The notes beneath the pieces were generated by a model. The model was given only the letters and a program-made list of their open reading frames with translations, did no database searches and was not told the origin of the DNA. A stretch of 8,262 nt of DNA from Candidatus Izemoplasmatales bacterium (GTDB lineage Bacteria; Bacillota_I; Bacilli_A; Izemoplasmatales; Hujiaoplasmataceae). The position numbers and the translations under genes are program-made. Below, piece by piece: positions 1-7,324 of this stretch; position 1 is the stretch's first letter; every line of letters begins with the position of its first letter. The stretch lies in contig JAQVTV010000035.1 of NCBI GenBank assembly GCA_028699855.1, positions 1-8,262 of the forward strand, given 5' to 3'.

Positions 1-1262
1 AGTCTCCGACGATCACGGGAGGCCATATCGAACCCCCCAACGGCGGACTCGCTTTTCTTTTCTACAGCGCTTATGTGATGACTCAGAACGAAGCTTATCT
101 CGACGGGGCCACAGCGGTTTTGGACTATTTCCAGGACTATCAGAAGAATCCCAATTATGAAGCGATGACGGATTATGCGCCGCTGATCGCGGCCATCCTG
201 AATTTCAATCATGGCACCCAGTATGATGTCGGCAAGTTCCTCGATTTCCTCTTTGAGGAGGATTCCGCGTTCCGTCCCGGATGGTCGGTCATGAGTGGCA
301 CTTTGGGAGGAAAACAGGTTTCAGGACTCGTGGGCCAATCGGGAGATTATGCGTTTTCGATGAATACCTTCCATCTCGCCAGCGTGCTCGCACCCTTGGT
401 GAAGTATGATGCCCGCTATACCGATGCAATCGGTCAATATCTCTATAACGTCTATCAGAACGCTCGGCTCTTTTTCCCGACCGAGCATCCTTTATCCCAA
501 CAAACGATGACGACTTTTTTGAGCTTTGATTTATACGGGAGCATTTGTTACGAAGGTTTCCGTGGCCATTACGGCGGCGTCGATGGCCTCGCCATGGGCG
601 ATGCCACCGCCATGTTCGGACAACCATCCGATCTCAGTCTGTACAGTGCCGCGTTTCTTGGAAGTTATGCGGGAATGATACAAGACGTCCAAAACAATGG
701 AATGATCCTCTATGATCTCAACGTGACCGACGCGTTTGGGAATCGCAATCAGCCCTATTTTCTCGCCTATAATCCCTCCGGGTCCGATCAGACACTTCGT
801 TTCGATGGTCCCGAATATGCTTATGATGTTTTTGATGTGACACATAACCGGATTCTCGCCCGTAACGTCCAAGGGACCATTTCCTTGCTTGTGGAGAAGC
901 AATCGGGTACCGCATTTGTGCTTTTGCCGGTTTCAAGCAGCTATCTGTTGGAAGCAGGCACCATCACCGCCAACGGCGAAAAAATCGCTTCATTGAAGCC
1001 GGCTGTGAATATCAATCTTCCGACACGCGCCCAACTGACTTCATCCAGTGTGATCCCGATCGATTTCCAGGCGACGATGGCAGATCCGATCACACATATG
1101 CAGATCTATTTCGGCTCGATCCTCGCATATTCCGGCGTGCCGATCTCCGAATTTTCTTATGATAAGGCATTATTGCCCGATACCGATTATGAAATTAAAA
1201 TCATGGTTACGACCGAAGGTGGCCTTATGGATTATGTCACCAAGCGTGTCGTCTGTTACTAG
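1..1262 (+). CDS. Probable exported glycoside-hydrolase-like protein, 5' end missing
   Basis: The frame is open from the first complete codon (position 3) to a TAG at 1260-1262, giving about 419 visible residues; the true start and any signal peptide lie upstream. A GTG-ATG pair at 75-80 is internal: the 24 codons before it (SPTITGGHIEPPNGG then LAFLFYSAY) read as ordinary protein. Up to about nt 700 the protein is rich in aromatic and amphipathic helices (AYLDGATAVLDYF, YDVGKFLDFLF, FHLASVLAPLV) with Gly/Trp-rich loops (FRPGW, GLAMGDATAMFG), as in alpha/alpha-toroid glycosidases and lyases. From about 700 to 960 a beta domain follows (DVFDVTHNRILARNVQG), resembling C-terminal sandwiches of glycoside hydrolases. 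From about 1000 an Fn3/Ig-like domain ends the protein (LLPDTDYEIKIMV). I cannot assign a CAZy family or name catalytic residues. Its place ahead of a surface lipoprotein and a sugar transporter suggests glycan binding or cleavage outside the cell; this is inference. Confidence 0.75.
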   Translation, partial: SPTITGGHIEPPNGGLAFLFYSAYVMTQNEAYLDGATAVLDYFQDYQKNPNYEAMTDYAPLIAAILNFNHGTQYDVGKFLDFLFEEDSAFRPGWSVMSGTLGGKQVSGLVGQSGDYAFSMNTFHLASVLAPLVKYDARYTDAIGQYLYNVYQNARLFFPTEHPLSQQTMTTFLSFDLYGSICYEGFRGHYGGVDGLAMGDATAMFGQPSDLSLYSAAFLGSYAGMIQDVQNNGMILYDLNVTDAFGNRNQPYFLAYNPSGSDQTLRFDGPEYAYDVFDVTHNRILARNVQGTISLLVEKQSGTAFVLLPVSSSYLLEAGTITANGEKIASLKPAVNINLPTRAQLTSSSVIPIDFQATMADPITHMQIYFGSILAYSGVPISEFSYDKALLPDTDYEIKIMVTTEGGLMDYVTKRVVCY

Positions 1263-1266
1263 GAGG
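1261..1266 (+). promoter_or_regulatory. Strong ribosome binding site of the BIG2 lipoprotein gene
   Basis: AGGAGG lies 7 nt before the ATG at 1274 and overlaps the last two bases of the preceding TAG stop (1260-1262). Ribosomes ending gene 1 would stop on the site, so translation of the two genes is probably coupled. Confidence 0.85.
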
Positions 1267-1273
1267 AAACGTC

Positions 1274-3178
1274 ATGAAAAAATGGTTGATCACGGTGTTG
1301 ACAGTTGGTTTCTTGTTCGTGTTGATCGGTTGTCAAGCCGATACCACTGCCATGCCTACCACTTCACCGACTACGACGCCTCCCTCGACGCAAACGCCGA
1401 CCTCGACAAATGCGACATTCCCGGTTTGGGACACCCAATCCATTCGTTACGAGGCCCTGCATATTCGCAGTTTCGGTAGTGGCACACCCGCCGGTACCGT
1501 CCATTATGACAGCGTGAATGACCAAGCGGTGATATGGAATATCGATGCGTCCTTGGATAATTACGGCGGTGTGCAGACACCGATGATGGCACTTGATTTT
1601 TCACAGGCGGTCATTTTCCAAATGGAAGTCGTCGATGTGTATATGCAATACATCGTCAAACTCGCGGTCCAGGGAGAGAGCGAATACTATTATGTCCTTT
1701 CCGATGAACCGACCACGGGACTCGTCTCCATCAACGTCGTCGACGCGATGTTGTCGGAAAAATACCGCACGCGCAATACCCAACCCGATCCCGGTTATCA
1801 GAGCGGTTGGAAATATGCGGGTCAGACCAAGAATTGCTCATTCCACATCTTGGCCAAAGGCCCGGATGGGGAGAAGCAGACCGCCGAACTCGTCATCAAA
1901 AGCATTTCCATTTTCAACAATATGGCACCCCTTGAGGAAATATCCATCACTGCGCCCGGTGTGGAAGGCAATGTCCTGACGCAGATGAAACAGGCGCCCT
2001 CGATCCAGTTGGGCACTGCTTTCACACCCCAGGAAGGATTCGACGACACCGTCTTGTGGTCGAGCGACGACCCACAGATTGCCAGGGTGGATGAAGAAGG
2101 CAATCTATGTTTTGTGGGCGTAGGCATCACTGAGATTCATGCGACTGCATTGATCGACCAAAGCAAGCGTGCTTCGATGACCATCAATGTGCTGAGCGGC
2201 TTTGAACAACCGGCCCACTTGCGCTCCGAACTCGAAAAGTTGCGGTTTGATGGTACAGCGAGTGATCGCGATCGCTTCAACGATCTCTTTCAAACGACGT
2301 GGGGAGAAGATATCCACCTTCAATTTTCCCTGCCCGCGCATCCGCTTTTGTCTGTGAGATTTCAAGAACAATCTATGAAGATCGATAATCACTTCGATGT
2401 CGATTCCGCCTCAAACCGTGCCATCGCCGATCAAGATCTCGATGGCACGAAAGCCTTTCTCGAGATTCCTTTGGCCGAAACCGCGACGATTTATCGTCTG
2501 AGCGATGGCGTGTTGGTTTCCGAGTCGCTTGATTCCATCAAAATCGCCTATGCCGACTATGATGCAGGTTACACGAAACGCCAAGCCAACCAAGAACGGA
2601 TTATGGTCGTATACCCATCAGGCGTGATCAAGAAACTCGAGATTCACCAACAACCCGTACGCGTGATCAAGGATGATCAAGCCGCAGACTTTCTGGATGA
2701 TACGCTCTGGATCGTTCCGGATCGAACAAAGCAAGCGCTTGATCCCGTCGCGCATCAATTGTCTCCGGCATTGATCTCTTTGGAAGTGGATGGCATCAAG
2801 ATCAAGCAAAACAAATACCCCGAAGCCAAGTACTGTTTCGGAGGCATCATATCATCGATGATTTCCATCGATGATATCTCCCCCGTCGAATTGCAGATCG
2901 ATGTGGCGCGCACGAACGCGTACAACGAGTTCGTCCAAACGATGTGGGAAGTCAAAATCATCTATTATCACACGGATGGCAGCACGGTCGTGAGTTCCAC
3001 ACCTTTGAAACTCACCTCCAGCCAAGATTCCGGCTTCTATTCATTCGTCTTCACACCGGCTTATCGTCATTTTCGATTGTATCTCGTCGCGAACGGATCC
3101 GATATCGGCCAACAGTTCCCGGATGCGGAAATCGTGGTATCTTCATTGAAACTGCTCCTCCTTGAAGCGGGAGCGTAG
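1274..3178 (+). CDS. Surface lipoprotein with BIG2 immunoglobulin-like domain
   Basis: This 634-residue protein begins with a clear lipoprotein signal: MKK, a hydrophobic core, then the lipobox L17-I18-G19-C20, so the mature protein should be lipid-anchored at Cys20 outside the membrane. Residues 21-48 are a Thr/Ser/Pro-rich stalk (PTTSPTTTPPSTQTPTST), typical of a spacer from the membrane. Residues about 54-215 are beta-rich, ending in AELVIKSISIFNN, and could be a carbohydrate-binding-type sandwich. Residues about 222-307 match the BIG2 pattern (VLWSSDDPQIARVDEEGN, then the GVGITEIHATA strand). The remainder (310-634) is beta-rich and unrecognised; its last 90 residues (DVARTNAYNEFVQ to ASLKL-like SSLKLLLL) look like another sandwich. 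No catalytic signature is visible. Lying 11 bp after gene 1 and 9 bp before GH130, it probably works in surface glycan capture, but ligand and function are unknown. Confidence 0.85.
   Translation: MKKWLITVLTVGFLFVLIGCQADTTAMPTTSPTTTPPSTQTPTSTNATFPVWDTQSIRYEALHIRSFGSGTPAGTVHYDSVNDQAVIWNIDASLDNYGGVQTPMMALDFSQAVIFQMEVVDVYMQYIVKLAVQGESEYYYVLSDEPTTGLVSINVVDAMLSEKYRTRNTQPDPGYQSGWKYAGQTKNCSFHILAKGPDGEKQTAELVIKSISIFNNMAPLEEISITAPGVEGNVLTQMKQAPSIQLGTAFTPQEGFDDTVLWSSDDPQIARVDEEGNLCFVGVGITEIHATALIDQSKRASMTINVLSGFEQPAHLRSELEKLRFDGTASDRDRFNDLFQTTWGEDIHLQFSLPAHPLLSVRFQEQSMKIDNHFDVDSASNRAIADQDLDGTKAFLEIPLAETATIYRLSDGVLVSESLDSIKIAYADYDAGYTKRQANQERIMVVYPSGVIKKLEIHQQPVRVIKDDQAADFLDDTLWIVPDRTKQALDPVAHQLSPALISLEVDGIKIKQNKYPEAKYCFGGIISSMISIDDISPVELQIDVARTNAYNEFVQTMWEVKIIYYHTDGSTVVSSTPLKLTSSQDSGFYSFVFTPAYRHFRLYLVANGSDIGQQFPDAEIVVSSLKLLLLEAGA
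2849..2877. repeat. Perfect 12-bp inverted repeat inside the lipoprotein gene
   Basis: The arm ATATCATCGATG (2849-2860) is followed by the loop ATTTC (2861-2865) and the exact reverse complement CATCGATGATAT (2866-2877). It lies fully inside the coding sequence of the BIG2 lipoprotein, over residues about 526-535 (Ile/Ser/Asp codons). There is no downstream U-run, so it does not look like an intrinsic terminator. Confidence 0.8.
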
Positions 3179-3181
3179 GAG
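3177..3181 (+). promoter_or_regulatory. Ribosome binding site of the GH130 gene
   Basis: AGGAG lies 6 nt before ATG 3188 and overlaps the end of the previous gene's TAG (3176-3178), repeating the arrangement at the gene 1/gene 2 junction. This supports 3188 as the start. Confidence 0.8.
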
Positions 3182-3187
3182 AACGAT

Positions 3188-4219
3188 ATGCACAAACAAC
3201 TGATCATCGACAAAAGCATGGTTTTGCCTTCGCGTCCCGATTTCGAAGTCATCGGTGTTTTTAATCCTGCCATCATTCAAGTGGACGATCAATATGTGAT
3301 GATCGCGCGGGTCGCCGAAGGCGTCAAACAAAGCGATCCGGATTTCATCTATGTGCCCCATTTCATCCATGCCAAAGGCGTCAAGATCGAAAAGATCCCG
3401 AGACATTCGCCCGATTATGACTATTCCGATCCGCGGATCATCAAGAATACCCATCAAACCTTTCTGACTTCGGTATCGCATTTTCGGATCGTTCGGAGTC
3501 GTAACGGAATTGATTTCGATTTTGAACACGCGGAGATGTTGTTTCCGGATAATATCTACGAAGAATATGGAATCGAAGATCCGCGGATCACGAAGATCGG
3601 GGATGCGTATTATGTGACCTTTTCCGCGGTAAGTTCGAACGGAATCAACGTCCGTTTGATGAAGACCGTGGATTTCAAGAAATTCAAACGCTTCGGCAAT
3701 ATCCTGCATTCCGACAACAAAGACTGCGTCTTGTTTCCCGAAAAGATCAACGGCCGTTTTTATGCCTTGCATCGGCCGAGCATCTCCCAGTTCGGCAAGC
3801 TCGACATCTGGCTCGCTGAAAGCGACAACCTCTCCGATTGGGGCAATCATCAAATCATGCTCGATGCCCGGATCAACTATCAGCCTTCCGTTCGTATCGG
3901 TGCAGGGGCGGTGCCCTTTTTGACCAATCGAGGCTGGGTGGTCATCTATCATAGCGCCGATTGTCATCACCGTTATCATCTCTCGGCGATGTTGCTTGAT
4001 CGGAGCGATCCGCATCGGATTCTCATGAAGAGCAAAGAGCCGCTCATCACTCCGACAGAATGTTATGAGCAGAAGGGGTTCGTCAATGATGTCGTTTTCA
4101 CGTGCGGGTTGATCGAAGGCGACGGGTATCTTGACATCTATTACGGTGTCTGTGACGAACACATCGCCAAGTGCCGCTTGTCGATGCAGGAATTATGGGA
4201 CAACTTGGAGGCGATCTGA
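3188..4219 (+). CDS. GH130 family beta-mannoside phosphorylase (or mannosidase)
   Basis: The protein is 343 residues, usual for GH130, with no signal peptide, so cytoplasmic. GH130 enzymes are five-bladed beta-propellers that phosphorolyse beta-mannosides to mannose 1-phosphate; one subgroup hydrolyses them. Visible signatures: GVFNPA (23-28), R41-V-A-E44, YSDPRI (79-84), the hallmark GIEDPRITKIGDAYYVTFSA (128-147) with Asp131 as the expected catalytic acid, CVLFPEKINGRFYALHRP (180-197), RIGAGAVP (236-243), GWVVIYH (249-255), LLDRSDP (269-275) and DIYYGVCD (316-323). Arg196 of HRP and His255 of YH sit where phosphate-contacting residues occur in the family, which favours phosphorylase activity, though this is by pattern only. 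The acceptor and linkage (beta-1,4 or beta-1,2; glucose, mannose or GlcNAc) cannot be told. The gene lies between two lipoprotein genes; its TGA overlaps the next ATG by one base. Confidence 0.93.
   Translation: MHKQLIIDKSMVLPSRPDFEVIGVFNPAIIQVDDQYVMIARVAEGVKQSDPDFIYVPHFIHAKGVKIEKIPRHSPDYDYSDPRIIKNTHQTFLTSVSHFRIVRSRNGIDFDFEHAEMLFPDNIYEEYGIEDPRITKIGDAYYVTFSAVSSNGINVRLMKTVDFKKFKRFGNILHSDNKDCVLFPEKINGRFYALHRPSISQFGKLDIWLAESDNLSDWGNHQIMLDARINYQPSVRIGAGAVPFLTNRGWVVIYHSADCHHRYHLSAMLLDRSDPHRILMKSKEPLITPTECYEQKGFVNDVVFTCGLIEGDGYLDIYYGVCDEHIAKCRLSMQELWDNLEAI
4207..4211 (+). promoter_or_regulatory. Ribosome binding site fixing the start of the binding-protein gene
   Basis: GGAGG lies 7 nt before ATG 4219, inside the last codons of the GH130 gene. 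It selects 4219 over the in-frame GTG at 4171 and ATG at 4195, which would put extra residues ahead of a normal MKK lipoprotein signal. The TGATG overlap (stop 4217-4219, start 4219-4221) implies translational coupling. Confidence 0.85.
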
Positions 4220-5532
4220 TGAAGAAGATCGTGCTCCTCATTGGAATGTTGGGGCTCTTCCTCGGCATCTCCGGGTGTCAAAATAACCTCTCCGACACAC
4301 TTCGCATCGCCCTTGATATCGAAGATGAAGGGCGGTATGATGACCTCTTCACGCTTTTCTATGAAACCACAGGCATCACGGTATCCGCGACCTATGGACA
4401 GGATATCTCCAAACTGATCTCTACGCCCTATGAACCCGACATCATCAAGACCTCGACGGTCTTAATCGATGCGATGTATCAGATCTTCCTCGATATGACG
4501 CCTTTGATCGACGAAGATCCCGACATCTCACTTGATCAATACCATGATGTGTTGATCGATGCCTTGATGATCGATGGGAAGATCTATGCCCTGCCCACGT
4601 CGATCAACACCTCATTGCTTTACTATAACAAAAGCCTTTTCGATCAGGAAGCCGATGCCATCCGCCTCGCACTGGACCTCGAACCGACGGAGAGCGTCTA
4701 TCCCCGGAGTGATTGGACGTACGACGACTATGTCAAGGCCGGTGTAGCGCTTTCGAAGTACCAGATGGTCGGAGGGAACCGCGTCTATTCTCAGTTCGGT
4801 GCGGAAACCCAACTGAATTGGTGGGGAGAATGGTTGGTCTACCTCAATCATATGGGGGGCAGTTTCTATCAAGAGAACACGATGAATCGCGTGACCGCTA
4901 TCACTTCGGAAGCCGCGATCCAGGCCACGACGTTTTTCCGGCAAAAATCGATGGGCGATGCTTCCGAAAAGTTCGCGCCCGATGCGATCGAAAGCGCTTC
5001 GAGCTATTCGTTCCTCTCAGGCAACGTCGGGATGATCTTCGGCGGTCATATGGGCGATTGGTTCAGCTATGATGCTTTGGGCCTCGATTGGGACATCCAG
5101 GTATTACCTACGCCCGTGGGTCGGCCCGATGCCCAGGGCGGCGAAATCTCCGCCGATGCCTTCGGAATTTCCGTGCGATCCAAGAAAGTCACCGAAGCTT
5201 TCATGTTTCTCAAGATGTGGGCCGGCGAAGCCGGTGCCATCCAAATGTATGAAAACGGAAAGATCGGAGCTTTGAAAAATATGGAAGCTTTGATTCTCGC
5301 TTTGCCCGAGCATCAACAAAAACCCATCAACCTCAGCGCGGTCTTTCAAGCGGCTGAGATCGCGATCACCCTCCCCAGAGAAAAAGACTTCTCGAAAGTG
5401 ATGCGGGAGATGGTGATGAGTGAAATCTACAAATTGATGTATTCAGGTCGCGGTGCGGAAACGGATGTGGCGCTCGTGCTATCACGCATCAAAACGCAAG
5501 TCGACCAATATTATCGAAATCTCTACGGATGA
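4219..5532 (+). CDS. Sugar ABC transporter substrate-binding lipoprotein (family 1)
   Basis: The 437-residue protein matches the 400-450 residues usual for family 1 extracellular solute-binding proteins of CUT1 sugar importers. It starts MKKIVLLIGMLG and carries the lipobox I17-S18-G19-C20, so it should be anchored outside the membrane. The first domain strand is TLRIALDIEDEGRYDDLF (27-44). The family's hinge signature is clear: DGKIYALPTSINTSLLYYNKS (119-139), followed by WTYDDYVKAG (166-175). Aromatics such as W201, W202, W205 and W281 are candidates for sugar stacking. GNVGMIFGGHMGDW (268-281) and SADAFGISVRSKK (311-323) are typical of the second lobe. The two permease genes follow directly. 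The ligand is inferred to be a mannose-containing oligosaccharide from the adjacent GH130 and DUF1861 genes; the sequence itself does not show specificity. Confidence 0.93.
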   Translation: MKKIVLLIGMLGLFLGISGCQNNLSDTLRIALDIEDEGRYDDLFTLFYETTGITVSATYGQDISKLISTPYEPDIIKTSTVLIDAMYQIFLDMTPLIDEDPDISLDQYHDVLIDALMIDGKIYALPTSINTSLLYYNKSLFDQEADAIRLALDLEPTESVYPRSDWTYDDYVKAGVALSKYQMVGGNRVYSQFGAETQLNWWGEWLVYLNHMGGSFYQENTMNRVTAITSEAAIQATTFFRQKSMGDASEKFAPDAIESASSYSFLSGNVGMIFGGHMGDWFSYDALGLDWDIQVLPTPVGRPDAQGGEISADAFGISVRSKKVTEAFMFLKMWAGEAGAIQMYENGKIGALKNMEALILALPEHQQKPINLSAVFQAAEIAITLPREKDFSKVMREMVMSEIYKLMYSGRGAETDVALVLSRIKTQVDQYYRNLYG

Positions 5533-5533
5533 T

Positions 5534-5537
5534 GAGG
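5534..5537 (+). promoter_or_regulatory. Ribosome binding site fixing the start of the first permease
   Basis: GAGG lies 5 nt before ATG 5543, just after the TGA of the binding-protein gene (5530-5532). It supports starting at 5543; the open frame reaches back to a GTG at 5453, but that would overlap the binding-protein gene by 80 bp and add a charged N-terminus unlike the family. Confidence 0.75.
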
Positions 5538-5542
5538 CGCGG

Positions 5543-6463
5543 ATGAAATCCAAGAACACATTCACCAAAAAAGCCTTCATGAAGGACTATCGCTTCTTCC
5601 TGATGTTCGCGGGAATTTCCCTCGTCGGCTTTTTGTTGTTCTATCTCTATCCGATCATCCGCACCTTGATGCTTTCGTTCACCGACAAGACGATCTATTC
5701 CCTGGTCACCACGCGCCTCGGTTGGGACAATTACGTCTACGCTTTGACCAAGGATCCTTTGTTCTTCGAATCGATCAAACTCAGTCTCATTTTCGCATTC
5801 ACCAGCGGCATCATGGTCTTGATCACCTCATTGGTCCTGGCGATGTTGCTCAACCAAAAGGTGCGCTTCATCGGCGTCTTCCGCACGATCTACTTTCTCC
5901 CCTTCATCATTCCTTCCTTCGCGGTGGGCGCGGTGTACAAGAATTTGTTTCATCCGACTTCGGGACTGATCAACTCGATTCTGTCATTCGTCGGGTTCAC
6001 GGATCTACCTGCATGGTACCGGACGCCCGATACCGCGTTGTTGACGATGATTTTGATCAGTTCGATGGGTTTTGGCGTGAAGATGCTCGTCTTCCTCGCG
6101 GCTTTGCAGAGGATTCCCGAAGATTATTATGAAGTGGCGCGGCTGGAAGGCGCGACGCCGATGCAACAATTCAAAAAGATCACGCTGCCGTTGATCACGC
6201 CCATGGTCTTCTTCAACATCATCCTGATCACGATCGATGGCTTGAAGGCGTTCAACCTCGCCTTTGTCATGGGCAACGGTCAGGGGTTCCCCGCGAATTC
6301 GACCTTGCTCTTCCCCATCTATATGTTCATGACCGCCTTCAACATGCCTTTCCGCCTCGGGTATGCCGCGGCGATGGCGTATCTGTTCTTCATTCTGATT
6401 TTGGTACTCACCTTGATTCATTTCCTCTTGTCGCGTTTTTACGTGGAAAAGGATGTGAGCTAG
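5543..6463 (+). CDS. Sugar ABC transporter permease, MalF/UgpA type
   Basis: The 306-residue integral membrane protein has about six predicted membrane segments (roughly 18-38, 80-103, 112-133, 164-188, 217-240, 275-297). The EAA loop that docks the ATPase is at about 196-217: YYEVARLEGATPMQQFKKIT then LPL, with the conserved Gly203 and Leu-Pro; the first Ala of EAA is Val here. YLYPIIRTLMLSFTD (34-48) and FRTIYFLPFIIPS (113-125) are typical of the first permease of CUT1 systems. It pairs with the permease encoded next (stop TAG 6461-6463 touches ATG 6464) and receives sugar from the binding protein just upstream. No ATPase gene is in the window, so a shared MsmX-type ATPase elsewhere is likely. 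Confidence 0.93.
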   Translation: MKSKNTFTKKAFMKDYRFFLMFAGISLVGFLLFYLYPIIRTLMLSFTDKTIYSLVTTRLGWDNYVYALTKDPLFFESIKLSLIFAFTSGIMVLITSLVLAMLLNQKVRFIGVFRTIYFLPFIIPSFAVGAVYKNLFHPTSGLINSILSFVGFTDLPAWYRTPDTALLTMILISSMGFGVKMLVFLAALQRIPEDYYEVARLEGATPMQQFKKITLPLITPMVFFNIILITIDGLKAFNLAFVMGNGQGFPANSTLLFPIYMFMTAFNMPFRLGYAAAMAYLFFILILVLTLIHFLLSRFYVEKDVS

Positions 6464-7324
6464 ATGAGAAAAAAGAACCAGGCGAGAGCCTGGGTGTATA
6501 TCCCCTTGATTTTCTTCGCGATCATCGCTTTGATGCCTTTGTATTATTTGATCATCACGGCATTCAAGGATTTGAATGAAGCATCGACGATGGCCACGAT
6601 GTGGCCGAAATCGAACGCGTTGATCGAGAACATCCGTTTCGTCATCACCTATCCCGATTACAAAGTAGTGCGGATGTTCTTCAATACGATGTTCATCTTC
6701 GCGCTCAAAACCTTGGGCACGGTGCTCACGTGTTCGCTGGCGGCGTGGGGATTCGCGACCTTCAAATTTCCCGGAAAGAACATCATCTTTTTCGCGCTTC
6801 TGACGACGATGATGATTCCCGGAGAGTTGCTTGGCATTCCCATCTATGAGTTCTTCATCTCGACGGGGCTCAAGGAAGTGGCCTATCTTCCTCTGTGGAT
6901 CTCCGCGTGGTTTGCGACCGATGTGTTCATGATTTTCATGTTCCGTCAGTTCTTCCAGGGGATGCCGAAGCCCTTGATCGAGGCGGCGAGGATGGATGGG
7001 TACGGCGAATTCCGGATCTTCTTCAAGATCGTCGTTCCCTTGAATATTCCCGTCTTCACGACCGTCATCCTGTTATACTTTATCGGCACCTACAACGACC
7101 TCTACGGTCCCGCGCTCTACATATCGCAGAAGCAGAACTGGGTGATGGCGAACTCGATCTCCATCTTCGAGAATCTGTACAAGAGCGGGTCCAGCGATTA
7201 TATCGTCCCGTGGAACTATGTGTCGGTGGCATCGCTCATCGCCATGGTCCCGGTCGTATTCTTATTCAGTTTCATGCAGAAACGCTTTATGGAAAGCGTA
7301 GCTGGAGGAGGAATCAAACAATGA
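6464..7324 (+). CDS. Sugar ABC transporter permease, MalG/UgpE type
   Basis: The 286-residue protein has about six predicted membrane segments (roughly 11-33, 73-97, 105-127, 141-163, 195-215, 251-272). The EAA motif is intact at 173-195: EAARMDGYGEFRIFFKIVVP then L. The N-terminal PLYYLIITAFKDLNEA (25-40) and the C-terminal QKRFMESVAGGGIKQ (272-286), with the Q-K/R-x-x-x-x-G-x-x-x-G-G-x-K/G pattern, are standard for the second permease of CUT1 importers. The start directly abuts the previous TAG; a weak AAGGA (6449-6453) lies 10 nt upstream, so re-initiation or coupling may matter. The TGA overlaps the next gene's ATG by four bases (ATGA, 7321-7324). Confidence 0.93.
   Translation: MRKKNQARAWVYIPLIFFAIIALMPLYYLIITAFKDLNEASTMATMWPKSNALIENIRFVITYPDYKVVRMFFNTMFIFALKTLGTVLTCSLAAWGFATFKFPGKNIIFFALLTTMMIPGELLGIPIYEFFISTGLKEVAYLPLWISAWFATDVFMIFMFRQFFQGMPKPLIEAARMDGYGEFRIFFKIVVPLNIPVFTTVILLYFIGTYNDLYGPALYISQKQNWVMANSISIFENLYKSGSSDYIVPWNYVSVASLIAMVPVVFLFSFMQKRFMESVAGGGIKQ
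7304..7311 (+). promoter_or_regulatory. Ribosome binding site fixing the start of the DUF1861 gene
   Basis: GGAGGAGG encodes the Gly repeat near the permease C-terminus and lies 9 nt before ATG 7321. It supports 7321 as start although the frame is open far upstream (from about 6895) in the alternate frame of the permease. Confidence 0.85.

Noticed and set aside
75..80. GTG-ATG at 75-80 as the true start of the first gene
   Set aside because: The same frame is open to the window edge with protein-like codons, there is no ribosome binding site before it, and the resulting protein would lack an export signal.
1263..1273. Internal promoter or terminator between genes 1 and 2, or at other junctions
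   Set aside because: The gaps are at most 11 bp and hold only ribosome binding sites; I see no convincing -35/-10 pair or hairpin with a T-run at any junction.
1567..1582. Small 6-bp stem (CGGTGT/ACACCG) with a 4-nt loop in the lipoprotein gene
   Set aside because: Stems of this size are expected by chance in several kb, and it is mid-gene with no U-run.
3143..4162. Long (339-codon) open frame on the minus strand opposite the GH130 gene
   Set aside because: It is almost fully antisense to a gene with clear GH130 motifs, has no recognisable domain, and its composition (many Asp, Ile, Arg, His) is what GATC-rich sense codons yield on the opposite strand.
4171..4218. Earlier GTG or ATG start for the binding protein
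   Set aside because: It would place up to 16 residues ahead of a normal lipoprotein signal; GGAGG at 4207-4211 points to 4219.
5453..5542. Earlier GTG start for the first permease
   Set aside because: It would overlap the binding-protein gene by 80 bp, has no good ribosome binding site and adds a 30-residue charged leader not usual for the family.
6895..7320. Upstream extension of the DUF1861 frame into the second permease gene
   Set aside because: The extension is an Arg/Asp/His-rich shadow of the permease frame; a strong ribosome binding site and the ATGA junction place the start at 7321.
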